A stretch of DNA of 42,038 bases from an uncultured Lachnospiraceae bacterium (GTDB lineage Bacteria > Bacillota > Clostridia > Lachnospirales > Lachnospiraceae). The notes under the pieces were generated by a model, which had not been told where the DNA came from, ran no database searches, and saw only the letters and a program-made list of their open reading frames with translations. Of this stretch, positions 34,395-41,988 are shown piece by piece. Made by a program: the position numbers and the translations under genes. Every line of letters starts with the position of its first letter. The first letter of the stretch is position 1. The stretch spans positions 1-42,038 of the forward strand of contig CANDAG010000031.1 of NCBI GenBank assembly GCA_947382625.1. Reading direction: 5' to 3'.

Positions 34395-36776
34395 TCAGTC
34401 TGCCGCTTTGATCCGCTCTACAATGGAAAACTTCCGGGAATAGCGCGCCGCACCGGCGGAAAACATTCCCTGCACCAACAGCAGCGCGGCGGCAAACAGC
34501 ACCATTTCCAGAACCGGGAAGTGGTAGGTGATCTTCCCGAACGTCCCAAGCTGATCGAATACCCTGCAGACGATCACACTGCATACCGTTCCCACCGTCA
34601 GCGTGGCAAGTAGCGCTGTCCCGGCATAGACCAGGCACTCTAACGACAGCATTTTGGAGAGCTGGCGGCTGCTCATACCCACAGATTGGAAAATCCCAAA
34701 TTCCTGCTGGCGGGACAGGAGGTTGGTGATCAGCGTATTGGCGAGATTGATCAGCGAAAAAACAAAGATAAAGATCAAAATACCATAAAACATCGCCAGT
34801 TCACCCTGCAGGCTTGCTTCCATTTGGGAAACCATATCCCCAAGGGCTGCCACATTGATCCTGGTATCTGTTACCGTGTCATAGACTGCCCGCCGCAGTC
34901 CATCGCCATCCTGCTTTGCGTGGATATTGAGGTAAGCAGTAAAATCTGCAATCTCCGGGTAGAGTCCATGAAGCTCCTCTTCCGGAAGGATAAAAAACTG
35001 TCCCGAACCGACACGGGTCTCCTCCACAATCCCCATAACAGTGTAAGTTTTGCTCTGTCCGTTATAGCAGCGGAGTGTCACTGTATCGCCCACCTGAAAT
35101 TCCGCGCCGTAGACATTTTTCAGCGTACTCCCGCAGGGGGCAACGAGGATACCGTCCTCATCCACCAGTTTCTGATAGGCCACAGTTCCATCCAGCACCG
35201 CATCGCCCACATACATCCTGGACATCTGCTCCCTTGTCAGCCCGAGAATGTCAAAAGGCTCATCCTCCATAATCTGAGGGACTTCCATAGAAGTGGAACT
35301 GTATGCGGTAATGTAGTCCACGCCGGGAAGATCGGCAAGCCGTTCCTGCAAGTCCTTTCCCAAAGGATTTTCTGTCTGCGTTTCCACGAAGGCCTGGCCA
35401 AAAGCATCTTCGTGCTGCATCAGGAGGTAATTGCTTCCATCGCCAAAGGAAGCCAGCGCGATTTCTTCTGCATCTACCGAATTTGCGTAGGCCGCAACGC
35501 AGATCAGCAGGATACCGGTCAGGCTTAAGGAAAGGACAGTGATCATGGCCTTTTTCCGGCTGCGGGTAAAATTCATCCAGGCCAGCCTTTGCATGGTCAG
35601 ACGCCAGTGCTGCTGTCCGGAAATACTTCGCCCCTGCTGTTCCATGTAAGCCGTAGTCCGGATTGCCTGAATGGCGGAGACGCTTCCCGCCAGTTTCAAA
35701 GGCGTTCTGGTGGCAACAAGCACCACAAGCCAGGTTATAAAAGAAATGATTGCTGCATACAGGAGATTGTCTCTCCAGGACCAGTAACCGGGTATGAGGA
35801 TCAGGGTAACGGCAACGGCCAGCAACACCCCCAATGGAATCGCCACAGCTGTTAAAATCCGCCGTTCCCTTTTCACCACCCGCTTTAGCTGCTTCGGGGT
35901 GGCTCCCAGCACCTTTAGCCGGCCATACTCCCGCATTTTTCCCATCACGGAGATGTAGAAAATATTGTAGATGACAATGGCGCAGATCAGGGCAATCAAA
36001 ACGGCCAAAGTGTAAATCTCAATACCGCTTCCAAGCGCCAGCTTAGCCGCATCAAAATAGTTGGAGCTGTAAAAGGTCTGTTCCCCGGGAACCCCCATCT
36101 CCCGGAAAAAGGCGGCAATGTCAAGCCGCAGCCGTTCCGGCTCCGCTATCTGGCTTCCGGCAAAACGGAAACGCAGCTCATACGGGGCAGGATTGCTAGG
36201 GCAAAGAGCCTCCTCCTCCGAAATCCAAAGGGTGAACAGTCGGCTTGCATTGTCGGATGCGCCCTCCAGAATGCCGGTAACGGTATAAGTGTGTTCCCCG
36301 CGCCCCAAATCCAGGGAAATGGTCTGACCAGTCTGATCAGGCAGCTTATAGTAGTCTAAAAAGGAACGCTCCACACACAGCTCATACGACCTCTGCGGAT
36401 AAGCGCCGCTAATCCTGCCATAGCCCATCAGGTCGATCATACCCGGATCCACAAAGCTGACAGACAGATTGCCATCCCCGTAGCGTACAGAGGCGGAACC
36501 TGCGGTATATCCCCATTTTTCAAATTTTCCGGCGGAAACAAGCCGTTCTATTTCCTCATAGGACATCCCCTCACACCCGGCCTGATACTGTCCCTGGATA
36601 TGCTCCCGGGTCTGCATCTGTCTTGCGGAATATACAAAGCAGAGGGTTCCCATCAGGCAGACATTCAGGGTGATGGTGATGAGGACAAAAATGCTCCGCC
36701 GTTTGTCTGCTTTCAGGCTCCGGTTTGCCAGCTTTTTAATGATCGCGCCGGTGTCGTTTTCAAAAGGCCATGTCAT
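34395..36776 (-). CDS. FtsX-type ABC permease, paralogue 1 of 3
   Basis: This 793-residue permease begins MTWPFENDTGAIIKKLANRS. The coupling motifs are GRLKVLGATPKQLKRVV and IFQSVGMSSRQLSKM. It has the same two-bundle architecture with two extracellular domains, and sits 14 bases after the ATPase gene, so it is the most direct partner. The family typically handles lipoproteins, lipids or peptide antibiotics at the membrane; the substrate is unknown. Confidence 0.9.
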   Translation of the reverse strand: MTWPFENDTGAIIKKLANRSLKADKRRSIFVLITITLNVCLMGTLCFVYSARQMQTREHIQGQYQAGCEGMSYEEIERLVSAGKFEKWGYTAGSASVRYGDGNLSVSFVDPGMIDLMGYGRISGAYPQRSYELCVERSFLDYYKLPDQTGQTISLDLGRGEHTYTVTGILEGASDNASRLFTLWISEEEALCPSNPAPYELRFRFAGSQIAEPERLRLDIAAFFREMGVPGEQTFYSSNYFDAAKLALGSGIEIYTLAVLIALICAIVIYNIFYISVMGKMREYGRLKVLGATPKQLKRVVKRERRILTAVAIPLGVLLAVAVTLILIPGYWSWRDNLLYAAIISFITWLVVLVATRTPLKLAGSVSAIQAIRTTAYMEQQGRSISGQQHWRLTMQRLAWMNFTRSRKKAMITVLSLSLTGILLICVAAYANSVDAEEIALASFGDGSNYLLMQHEDAFGQAFVETQTENPLGKDLQERLADLPGVDYITAYSSTSMEVPQIMEDEPFDILGLTREQMSRMYVGDAVLDGTVAYQKLVDEDGILVAPCGSTLKNVYGAEFQVGDTVTLRCYNGQSKTYTVMGIVEETRVGSGQFFILPEEELHGLYPEIADFTAYLNIHAKQDGDGLRRAVYDTVTDTRINVAALGDMVSQMEASLQGELAMFYGILIFIFVFSLINLANTLITNLLSRQQEFGIFQSVGMSSRQLSKMLSLECLVYAGTALLATLTVGTVCSVIVCRVFDQLGTFGKITYHFPVLEMVLFAAALLLVQGMFSAGAARYSRKFSIVERIKAAD

Positions 36777-36790
36777 AATCTGCCACCTCC

Positions 36791-37456
36791 TTATCCTGCA
36801 ATCCTGCCGTCCTCAATCCTGATGATCCGGTCGGCAAGCTGGGCGATTTCGTTGTTGTGGGTAATCATGACGATGGTCTGGTTAAATTCCATGCCGGTGC
36901 GCTTTAAGAGACCAAGCACATCGGCGCTGGTCTTAGAGTCCAGGTTCCCGGTCGGCTCATCCGCCAGGATGATCGCCGGTTTAGTGATCAGGGCACGGGC
37001 AATGGCGACGCGCTGCTGTTGCCCGCCGGAAAGGTTATTGGGCATATTGTTAAGCTTATCTTTCAAAGCCAGCATCTCCACGATCTCATTCAGAAACTTC
37101 CCATCTGCCGTATCACCGTCTAATTCCACCGGCAGGACAATGTTTTCATAGACATTTAGGATCGGGACAAGGTTATAGTTCTGGAAGATAAATCCAATAT
37201 TGCGGCGGCGGAAAATTGTCAGTTCCTCATCATTCTTTTTTGCCAGTTCGTCCCCCCGGACGATGACACTGCCGGAGGTAGGCGTATCCAGTCCACCCAT
37301 CATGTTGAGCAGGGTAGACTTTCCGCTTCCAGAGGTTCCCACCACCGCCACGAACTCCCCCTGCTCCACAGACAGGCTGACGCCGTCTAAGGCGCGGGTG
37401 ATATTCGGCTCGCTGCCATAATACTTTTTCAGGTCAATTGTCTGTAATACATTCAT
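36791..37456 (-). CDS. MacB/LolD-type ABC ATP-binding protein
   Basis: This 221-residue ATPase has Walker A GTSGSGKST (40-48), signature NLSGGQQQRVAIARA, Walker B IILADEPTGNLD and switch His in MITHNNE. The start at 37456 (MNVLQTIDL) follows AAGGAGG; a TTG at 37540 is open but lies within the operator region. It is first of an operon with three permeases and the HIT gene, under a promoter with tandem GACATTT boxes. Confidence 0.93.
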   Translation of the reverse strand: MNVLQTIDLKKYYGSEPNITRALDGVSLSVEQGEFVAVVGTSGSGKSTLLNMMGGLDTPTSGSVIVRGDELAKKNDEELTIFRRRNIGFIFQNYNLVPILNVYENIVLPVELDGDTADGKFLNEIVEMLALKDKLNNMPNNLSGGQQQRVAIARALITKPAIILADEPTGNLDSKTSADVLGLLKRTGMEFNQTIVMITHNNEIAQLADRIIRIEDGRIAG

Positions 37457-37470
37457 AATCAGATGCTCCT

Positions 37471-37487
37471 CCTTATCTTTGATAAGG
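37471..37487. promoter_or_regulatory. Inverted repeat at the transcript start of the ATPase operon
   Basis: CCTTATC and GATAAGG are separated by three bases, just downstream of the -10 and touching the AAGGAGG ribosome site. It could be an operator or a short RNA hairpin masking the ribosome site. Confidence 0.4.
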
Positions 37488-37489
37488 GA

Positions 37490-37519
37490 ATTATAAAACC
37501 CAAATGTCACAGAAATGTC
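37490..37519 (-). promoter_or_regulatory. Promoter with tandem GACATTT boxes, site A
   Basis: Minus strand: GACATTT, four bases, GACATTT (37513-37519 and 37502-37508), then six bases and TATAAT (37490-37495). The boxes replace a normal -35. The same layout occurs at site B (39935-39964). Confidence 0.75.
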
Positions 37520-37591
37520 CGAAGCGGCAGAAAATATCAATTTGAATTGTTACATTTTCCCCCGGCATAATAACAAAAGGCTGCCTTTATC

Positions 37592-38626
37592 CTACCATCT
37601 ACATGGCAGAAAAACAGAGAACGTGGATCCCCTACCGACTTCCGAGGCCACCTTCATATAACCGCCCTGCCTCGTGACGATTTCACGGGCAAGATAGAGG
37701 CCGATGCCTACCCCCTGCTTATCATGTACTTCTTCCTCTCTGTAAAAACGCCGGAAAACAGCCGCCTGCCTGCTCTCCGGAATCCCCTTGCCGGTATCGG
37801 ACACATCCAGCTTTACGTACATCTCCCATTGTTCCACCGATATTCTGATTGTTCCTCCCTCCGGGGTGTATTTCACCGCGTTATCCAACAGATTGAACAA
37901 AGCCTCCGCCGTCCATTTACTGTCATGGGAAAGGCGCAGGCTATCCAGGCAGTCCACTGTCACGGAAATGTTCTTTTTTTCCGCTGCATATACAATACCG
38001 CTGCAGGCCATCGCCAACGTATCGATCAACAGAGTGCTTTTCTTTTCCAACCGGATCGCCCCGGTTTCCAATCTGGAGGTTTTCACAAGGGCCTGAAAAA
38101 GAAACTCCAGCTTGTCCGTCTGGCTGCGGATCCCCTGCAGGAATTCCTGACGCTCTTCTTCTGTGACCGGTTTTGTCAGCAGCGTGTCTGTCACCATTTT
38201 CAGGTTGCTTACCGGGGTTTTTACCTGATGGGAGATATCTGACACCAGCATCTGCAGCTCCTGCCGTTCCCCGTCTATCTTCCGCCGGTTTTCCTGCATG
38301 ATGCCGTACAGCCGCGACAGACGATAGCTGATGCGGTCAAAGAGCGTTTCGCTGTCCGCCACGCACACAGGCTCTCCGCTACCGCTTATCATCTGGTCCA
38401 TTGTCCGGCACAGCTCCCTGGTAAATATGGAAAGCCGCCTGCCGAAAACAGCCGTCAACAGGAACATCCAGGCAAGGGCACAGGCCATCAGAATCCCGCC
38501 GCCAATCAGCACCCACCCTTCTCCAGTCATGGTAAAAAGGGCCGCGCAGATGACCAGCATGGAAAGTGCCATACCGCCGCTGATCAGCAGAAATGCCCGC
38601 TTTACAGAAATCTGTCCCAGATTCAT
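37592..38626 (-). CDS. Membrane sensor histidine kinase
   Basis: This 344-residue kinase has two helices (about 11-32 and 38-60) with a very short extracellular loop, then a HAMP-like linker. His133 is in DISHQVKTPVS. ATPase motifs are NLLDNAVKYT, DTGKGI and GIGLYLAREI. The short loop suggests sensing inside the membrane or through a transporter, as in Bce-like kinases. The start at 38626 has GGGAGG nine bases upstream. An ATG at 38647 overlapping the regulator stop (TAATG) is the alternative. Confidence 0.92.
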   Translation of the reverse strand: MNLGQISVKRAFLLISGGMALSMLVICAALFTMTGEGWVLIGGGILMACALAWMFLLTAVFGRRLSIFTRELCRTMDQMISGSGEPVCVADSETLFDRISYRLSRLYGIMQENRRKIDGERQELQMLVSDISHQVKTPVSNLKMVTDTLLTKPVTEEERQEFLQGIRSQTDKLEFLFQALVKTSRLETGAIRLEKKSTLLIDTLAMACSGIVYAAEKKNISVTVDCLDSLRLSHDSKWTAEALFNLLDNAVKYTPEGGTIRISVEQWEMYVKLDVSDTGKGIPESRQAAVFRRFYREEEVHDKQGVGIGLYLAREIVTRQGGYMKVASEVGRGSTFSVFLPCRW

Positions 38627-38646
38627 TTTCTCTCGCCTCCCATCCA

Positions 38647-39318
38647 TTAATATCCGATCCCGTAAATCGTCTTGATATAAGTGTCGCCCTCTGCCTCAAT
38701 CTTACTCCGGATACGGCTGATGGAGGTAGTCAGGGTGTGTTCGTCCACATAATTTTCCTCCACGTCCCACAGCCTTTCCAAAAGCCGCTGCCTGGTCAGG
38801 ATCTGCTTTGAGTTTTTACAGAACAGATACAGCATCTTATACTCCATCGGCGAAAGAGAAATGGGCTTTCCATTCAGCATAGCGGACTGTTGCGAAAAGT
38901 CCAAGAGCAACCTGCCGTCATCATAGAAATCCTTTGCCAGTCCCCTGTGTTCCAGCATTGCAAACATTGCACATATTTTCCGCAGTAAAGCTCCAACGGA
39001 AAATGGCTTTGTAATATAATCTACCGCGCCAACTTCATACCCCCGAATCTGGTCGCTCTCCTGGTCATTGGCTGTCAGAAAAATCACCAGTGCGTCGGGC
39101 TTCTCCGGCTTTATGAGTCTGCACAGGTCATAACCATTGCCATCCGGCAGATTGATATCCATATCCAGAAGTACCAGGTCATATTCCGTCTGAGCCAGTA
39201 ACTCAGCGGCTGTATCTGCATTCAGGGCTGATACGGTATCATAACCCTCAGAAATCAGGTTATAGGTCAGCGTTTTATTTAAAAGGGCATCGTCTTCCAC
39301 CAGCAAGATCTTTTTCAT
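38647..39318 (-). CDS. OmpR-family response regulator
   Basis: This 223-residue regulator has a receiver domain and a winged helix ending TYIKTIYGIGY. The stretch LVLLDMDINLPDG contains two candidate phospho-acceptor aspartates (52 and 54), two residues longer than the usual LLDxxLPDG. The start at 39318 has AAAGGAG seven bases upstream, better than the ATG six bases earlier. It is the probable binder of the GACATTT tandem boxes upstream of its own operon and of the ATPase-permease operon. Confidence 0.93.
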   Translation of the reverse strand: MKKILLVEDDALLNKTLTYNLISEGYDTVSALNADTAAELLAQTEYDLVLLDMDINLPDGNGYDLCRLIKPEKPDALVIFLTANDQESDQIRGYEVGAVDYITKPFSVGALLRKICAMFAMLEHRGLAKDFYDDGRLLLDFSQQSAMLNGKPISLSPMEYKMLYLFCKNSKQILTRQRLLERLWDVEENYVDEHTLTTSISRIRSKIEAEGDTYIKTIYGIGY

Positions 39319-39387
39319 AGCCATACTCCTTTAAAATTCTCCCTTTTCAGAAAAGTGTTCCCAAATTAACACACTACAACTCAAAAT

Positions 39388-39846
39388 TCAGCGTACCCTT
39401 TCGGTGTCGGTAATATCAAATCCAACTTTTTTGTATAACATTAAGGCTTTTTCATTCCATTTAGCAACATGTAACAAAACAGGCTCATTACTAATTTGGC
39501 GAATATAGTTCATTCCCCATAATAAAAGTTGTTTTCCATATCCTCTATTTTGAAATTTCTTATTGACTATCAAATCGTCTATTTCGTTTCCATAACATGC
39601 AACAGAACCAATCATTTCTTTCTCACTTACAAGCAAGAAAATATCCTTACTCTTTTCACTGATTTGTTTATAATCGCTCAAAAAATTATATGGCTCAATA
39701 TCAAGAGATTTTCGCATTTCATAAAAGCAGGCATTATATATTTTCATGTATTGTTGAAAATACTTTCTCTCAAAAGGAATACACAGGATATTATTTTTTT
39801 CAATATCATCTTTTACATATTTCATTTCATATGCCACAATTTCCAT
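39388..39846 (-). CDS. GNAT-family N-acetyltransferase
   Basis: This 152-residue protein has the acetyl-CoA binding signature FQNRGYGKQLLLWGM and the later NEKALMLYKKVGFDI typical of GNAT enzymes. The substrate is unknown. The gene is strikingly AT-rich compared with its neighbours. It lies between the site-B promoter and the regulator, so it is probably co-expressed with the two-component system. The start at 39846 is preferred over 39867 on ribosome-site grounds, though the spacing is long. Confidence 0.87.
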   Translation of the reverse strand: MEIVAYEMKYVKDDIEKNNILCIPFERKYFQQYMKIYNACFYEMRKSLDIEPYNFLSDYKQISEKSKDIFLLVSEKEMIGSVACYGNEIDDLIVNKKFQNRGYGKQLLLWGMNYIRQISNEPVLLHVAKWNEKALMLYKKVGFDITDTERVR

Positions 39847-39877
39847 GCTATAATCCTCTCCTGGCAAGTCTCGATTT

Positions 39878-39933
39878 CAGACCGCCAGCCAGGTACTTAT
39901 ACCAGTTGCGTTATTGTACATCCTGACGGTCTG
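39878..39933. repeat. Imperfect inverted repeat in the GNAT leader
   Basis: CAGACCG (39878-39884) and CGGTCTG (39927-39933) are arms of a longer imperfect palindrome with inner CCAGG and CCTGA parts. It spans most of the leader region downstream of site B. Confidence 0.4.
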
Positions 39934-39934
39934 T

Positions 39935-39964
39935 AGTATAACAGGCAAATGTCCGCGAAATGTT
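39935..39964 (-). promoter_or_regulatory. Promoter with tandem GACATTT boxes, site B
   Basis: Minus strand: AACATTT, four bases, GACATTT (39958-39964 and 39947-39953), then six bases and TATACT (39935-39940). The spacing is identical to site A. It lies upstream of the GNAT-regulator-kinase genes. Confidence 0.75.
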
Positions 39965-40030
39965 ACAATGGACAGATTATCCTTATTGAAAAATAAATAT
40001 TTCTTCTTTGTGAATCTTCTATATGTCACA

Positions 40031-40066
40031 AACAACGGGATGCATCGTTATCTGCACCCCGTTGTT
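40031..40066 (-). terminator. Terminator of the 40082-41562 ABC operon
   Basis: Bases 40031-40044 pair with 40053-40066 (14 positions, one mismatch) around an eight-base loop. On the minus strand it is followed only by a short TTTG, so strength is uncertain. Confidence 0.65.
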
Positions 40067-40081
40067 TTCATTTAATATGCA

Positions 40082-40711
40082 TCAGTTAATATCCCGCTTC
40101 CGATATACCTGTACCGCAATCCTGTACGAAATAAAAAACCAGATCACAGAAATGATAAATACAATGTAAAAAGCCAAAAGAATATTTTCCTTTACAGGAA
40201 AAATAAAATTGATAAGAAGCACAAGCCCGGTAATGATTCCCGTAGACGCCATAAATGACATCATGAAAACAATCTGGGACTTTTCCGGGTCAAACAGATA
40301 CGCACATGGCAGGCTGATGCCACCTGCCAACAGGGTAGCACTTATTCCGATAGCGCCATACAGACACAAAGAGTACATCGTGATATCCGTATCGAAACAG
40401 GCAAGGACGGCACAGGGGACAAGCGCAGCAAACAATCCTAATATGGCAAGCAGAATATAGAATAAAAACTTCTCGCCAATGATCTGGCTCCTTGATACCG
40501 GCATGGTAATGACATTTTTGTTCCATTTGGAAGCTACGTCGCTGGTAATACTGATAAAGACAGCTGTTGTGGAAGCAACCGGAGCCAGAACCAGAAGTGC
40601 GCTGGTTTCCAGCAAAAAGGATAACCCAAAGCCTAAAACAACCAGGCTGACGATCGTTACAAGAATATTGCTCCTTGCAATATAAAGATCTTTCACCAAA
40701 ATACCTTTCAT
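40082..40711 (-). CDS. ABC-2 type transporter permease
   Basis: This 209-residue protein has six hydrophobic segments and the start MKGILVKDLYIARSN typical of small ABC-2 permeases in Firmicutes. The motif VITMPVSRSQIIGEKF is common to the family. It overlaps the ATPase gene by four bases. Regulation through the LytTR site at 41655-41685 suggests peptide export or self-protection. Confidence 0.88.
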   Translation of the reverse strand: MKGILVKDLYIARSNILVTIVSLVVLGFGLSFLLETSALLVLAPVASTTAVFISITSDVASKWNKNVITMPVSRSQIIGEKFLFYILLAILGLFAALVPCAVLACFDTDITMYSLCLYGAIGISATLLAGGISLPCAYLFDPEKSQIVFMMSFMASTGIITGLVLLINFIFPVKENILLAFYIVFIISVIWFFISYRIAVQVYRKRDIN

Positions 40712-41562
40712 TGCTTTTCCCCCTTTACATAAAGCAACATAATTTCATCAATCGTTGCCGGGACAACCAGGGCTTCCGGATATTTTTTCTGCATCTTCTC
40801 CCGGTCTGAAACCAGGATCTGCCATTCATAGTCCATTTTACGGTACGAGATGATATCGGATTTATCAAATGCGTCAAACTGCGCCGCTCTGCATTTGATG
40901 ATTCCATACCGTTCGGTCAGTTCGTCCTTGGGCTTCTCGAAAACCACTTTCCCTTCATGGATAAATACGATATAATCGGCAATCTTCTCCAGGTCGCTGG
41001 TAATGTGGGAGGATACCAGTATGGAATGATCTTCATCCTGCACGAAATCCAGCAGCATATCCAGAATATCATCCCGAACAACCGGGTCCAGACCGCTGGT
41101 CGCTTCATCCAGGATCAGTAGCCTGGAATGATGGGAAAGCGCGGCAGAGATAGCCAGCTTCATCTTCATTCCTTTTGAAAACTGTCTGATCTGCTTATCG
41201 AACGGAAGGGAAAATTGTTTCAACAGGCGCAAATATTCCTGTTCGTCCCACGTCCTGTAAATATTTTTCATAACCCGGTTCAATTTCCTGGGAGAAAGGA
41301 TTTCCGGATAATTGCTGCCGTCAAACACGACACCAATCTGTTCTTTAACATTCCCGTCCAGTTCTTCCCTGTCCAAAATGGAGACAATGCCATCCTCCTT
41401 TTGAATGAGCCCTAAAGCCGCATTGATTGTTGTACTTTTTCCTGCACCGTTTTCTCCGATCAGTCCGACAATGGAGCCGCTGGGAACAGTGAATGAAACA
41501 TGATCCAAAACAAAGTCATGATAAGTTTTAGTAAGCCCTGATACCATGAAAGCATTTGTCAT
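40708..41562 (-). CDS. ABC transporter ATP-binding protein
   Basis: This 284-residue ATPase has Walker A GENGAGKST (36-44), a modified signature FSKGMKMK, Walker B LLILDEATSGLD and switch His (VSSHITSD). The extra C-terminal 70 residues are common in exporters of the BcrA/YtrB type. It is the first gene of a two-gene unit under a LytTR-type promoter and pairs with the ABC-2 permease. Confidence 0.93.
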   Translation of the reverse strand: MTNAFMVSGLTKTYHDFVLDHVSFTVPSGSIVGLIGENGAGKSTTINAALGLIQKEDGIVSILDREELDGNVKEQIGVVFDGSNYPEILSPRKLNRVMKNIYRTWDEQEYLRLLKQFSLPFDKQIRQFSKGMKMKLAISAALSHHSRLLILDEATSGLDPVVRDDILDMLLDFVQDEDHSILVSSHITSDLEKIADYIVFIHEGKVVFEKPKDELTERYGIIKCRAAQFDAFDKSDIISYRKMDYEWQILVSDREKMQKKYPEALVVPATIDEIMLLYVKGEKQ

Positions 41563-41618
41563 CGCTTCCCCTCCTTTTTCACAGCAGTACCTCCTGATTA
41601 TTTATGGAAATAACAGAT

Positions 41619-41685
41619 ATTATAGTCTGTCTGAATCATTCAAACAACTTTTTTGCTGTGAAATGCTTTCGGAATGCTGTAAATG
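41619..41685 (-). promoter_or_regulatory. LytTR-controlled promoter, site 3
   Basis: Minus strand: CATTTACAGC (41676-41685) and CATTTCACAGC (41655-41665), 21 bases apart start to start. Then come -35 TTGTTT (41642-41647), a 17-base spacer and -10 TATAAT (41619-41624). The repeat-to-TATAAT distance is 30 bases, identical to site 2. Confidence 0.8.
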
Positions 41686-41802
41686 TCATGAAATTTCCTT
41701 TTAACGAACTCCTGTGCCTGTAAAAAAGGAAATATTGAAATAATAATGAAAAAAAGACGGAGGCCCAGGTCTAAAAGAATAGTAAGAGAAAAAGTGAGTA
41801 AC

Positions 41803-41825
41803 AAAAAACCCCGAATAACTCGGGG
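41803..41825 (-). terminator. Terminator of the tRNA unit
   Basis: CCCCGA (41809-41814) pairs with TCGGGG (41820-41825), followed on the minus strand by six Ts. Confidence 0.85.
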
Positions 41826-41833
41826 CTTTCAAG

Positions 41834-41905
41834 AGGCGCAGACCGGATTTGAACCGGTGGATACTGGTGTTGCAGACCATTGCCTTACCACTTGGCTACT
41901 GCGCC
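41834..41905 (-). tRNA. tRNA-Cys (anticodon GCA)
   Basis: The minus strand folds as a cloverleaf: acceptor GGCGCAG with CTGCGCC, D arm with AAGTGGTAA, anticodon loop CTGCAAC, T loop TTCAAAT between ACCGG and CCGGT, discriminator T. The outermost anticodon-stem pair is A-G, a minor irregularity. CCA is not encoded. Confidence 0.92.
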
Positions 41906-41988
41906 ATACCTATTATATTATAACAAACCAATCTGCTGCAGTCAATCTATAATCTTTACAATCCATCGCAAAAGGATAAATCCTTTAA

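Noticed and set aside
41681-41694. A third AAATGTC-type tandem box near LytTR site 3
   Set aside because: The second element reads AAATTTC and the period is 10 rather than 11 bases, with no -10 at the right distance.
41746-41952. 68-residue + strand open frame
   Set aside because: It runs through the terminator and across the tRNA-Cys gene on the opposite strand.
41971-41986. Terminator between the two tRNA genes
   Set aside because: AAAGGA and TCCTTT form only a weak AT-rich stem, and the genes are probably processed from one transcript ending at 41803-41825.
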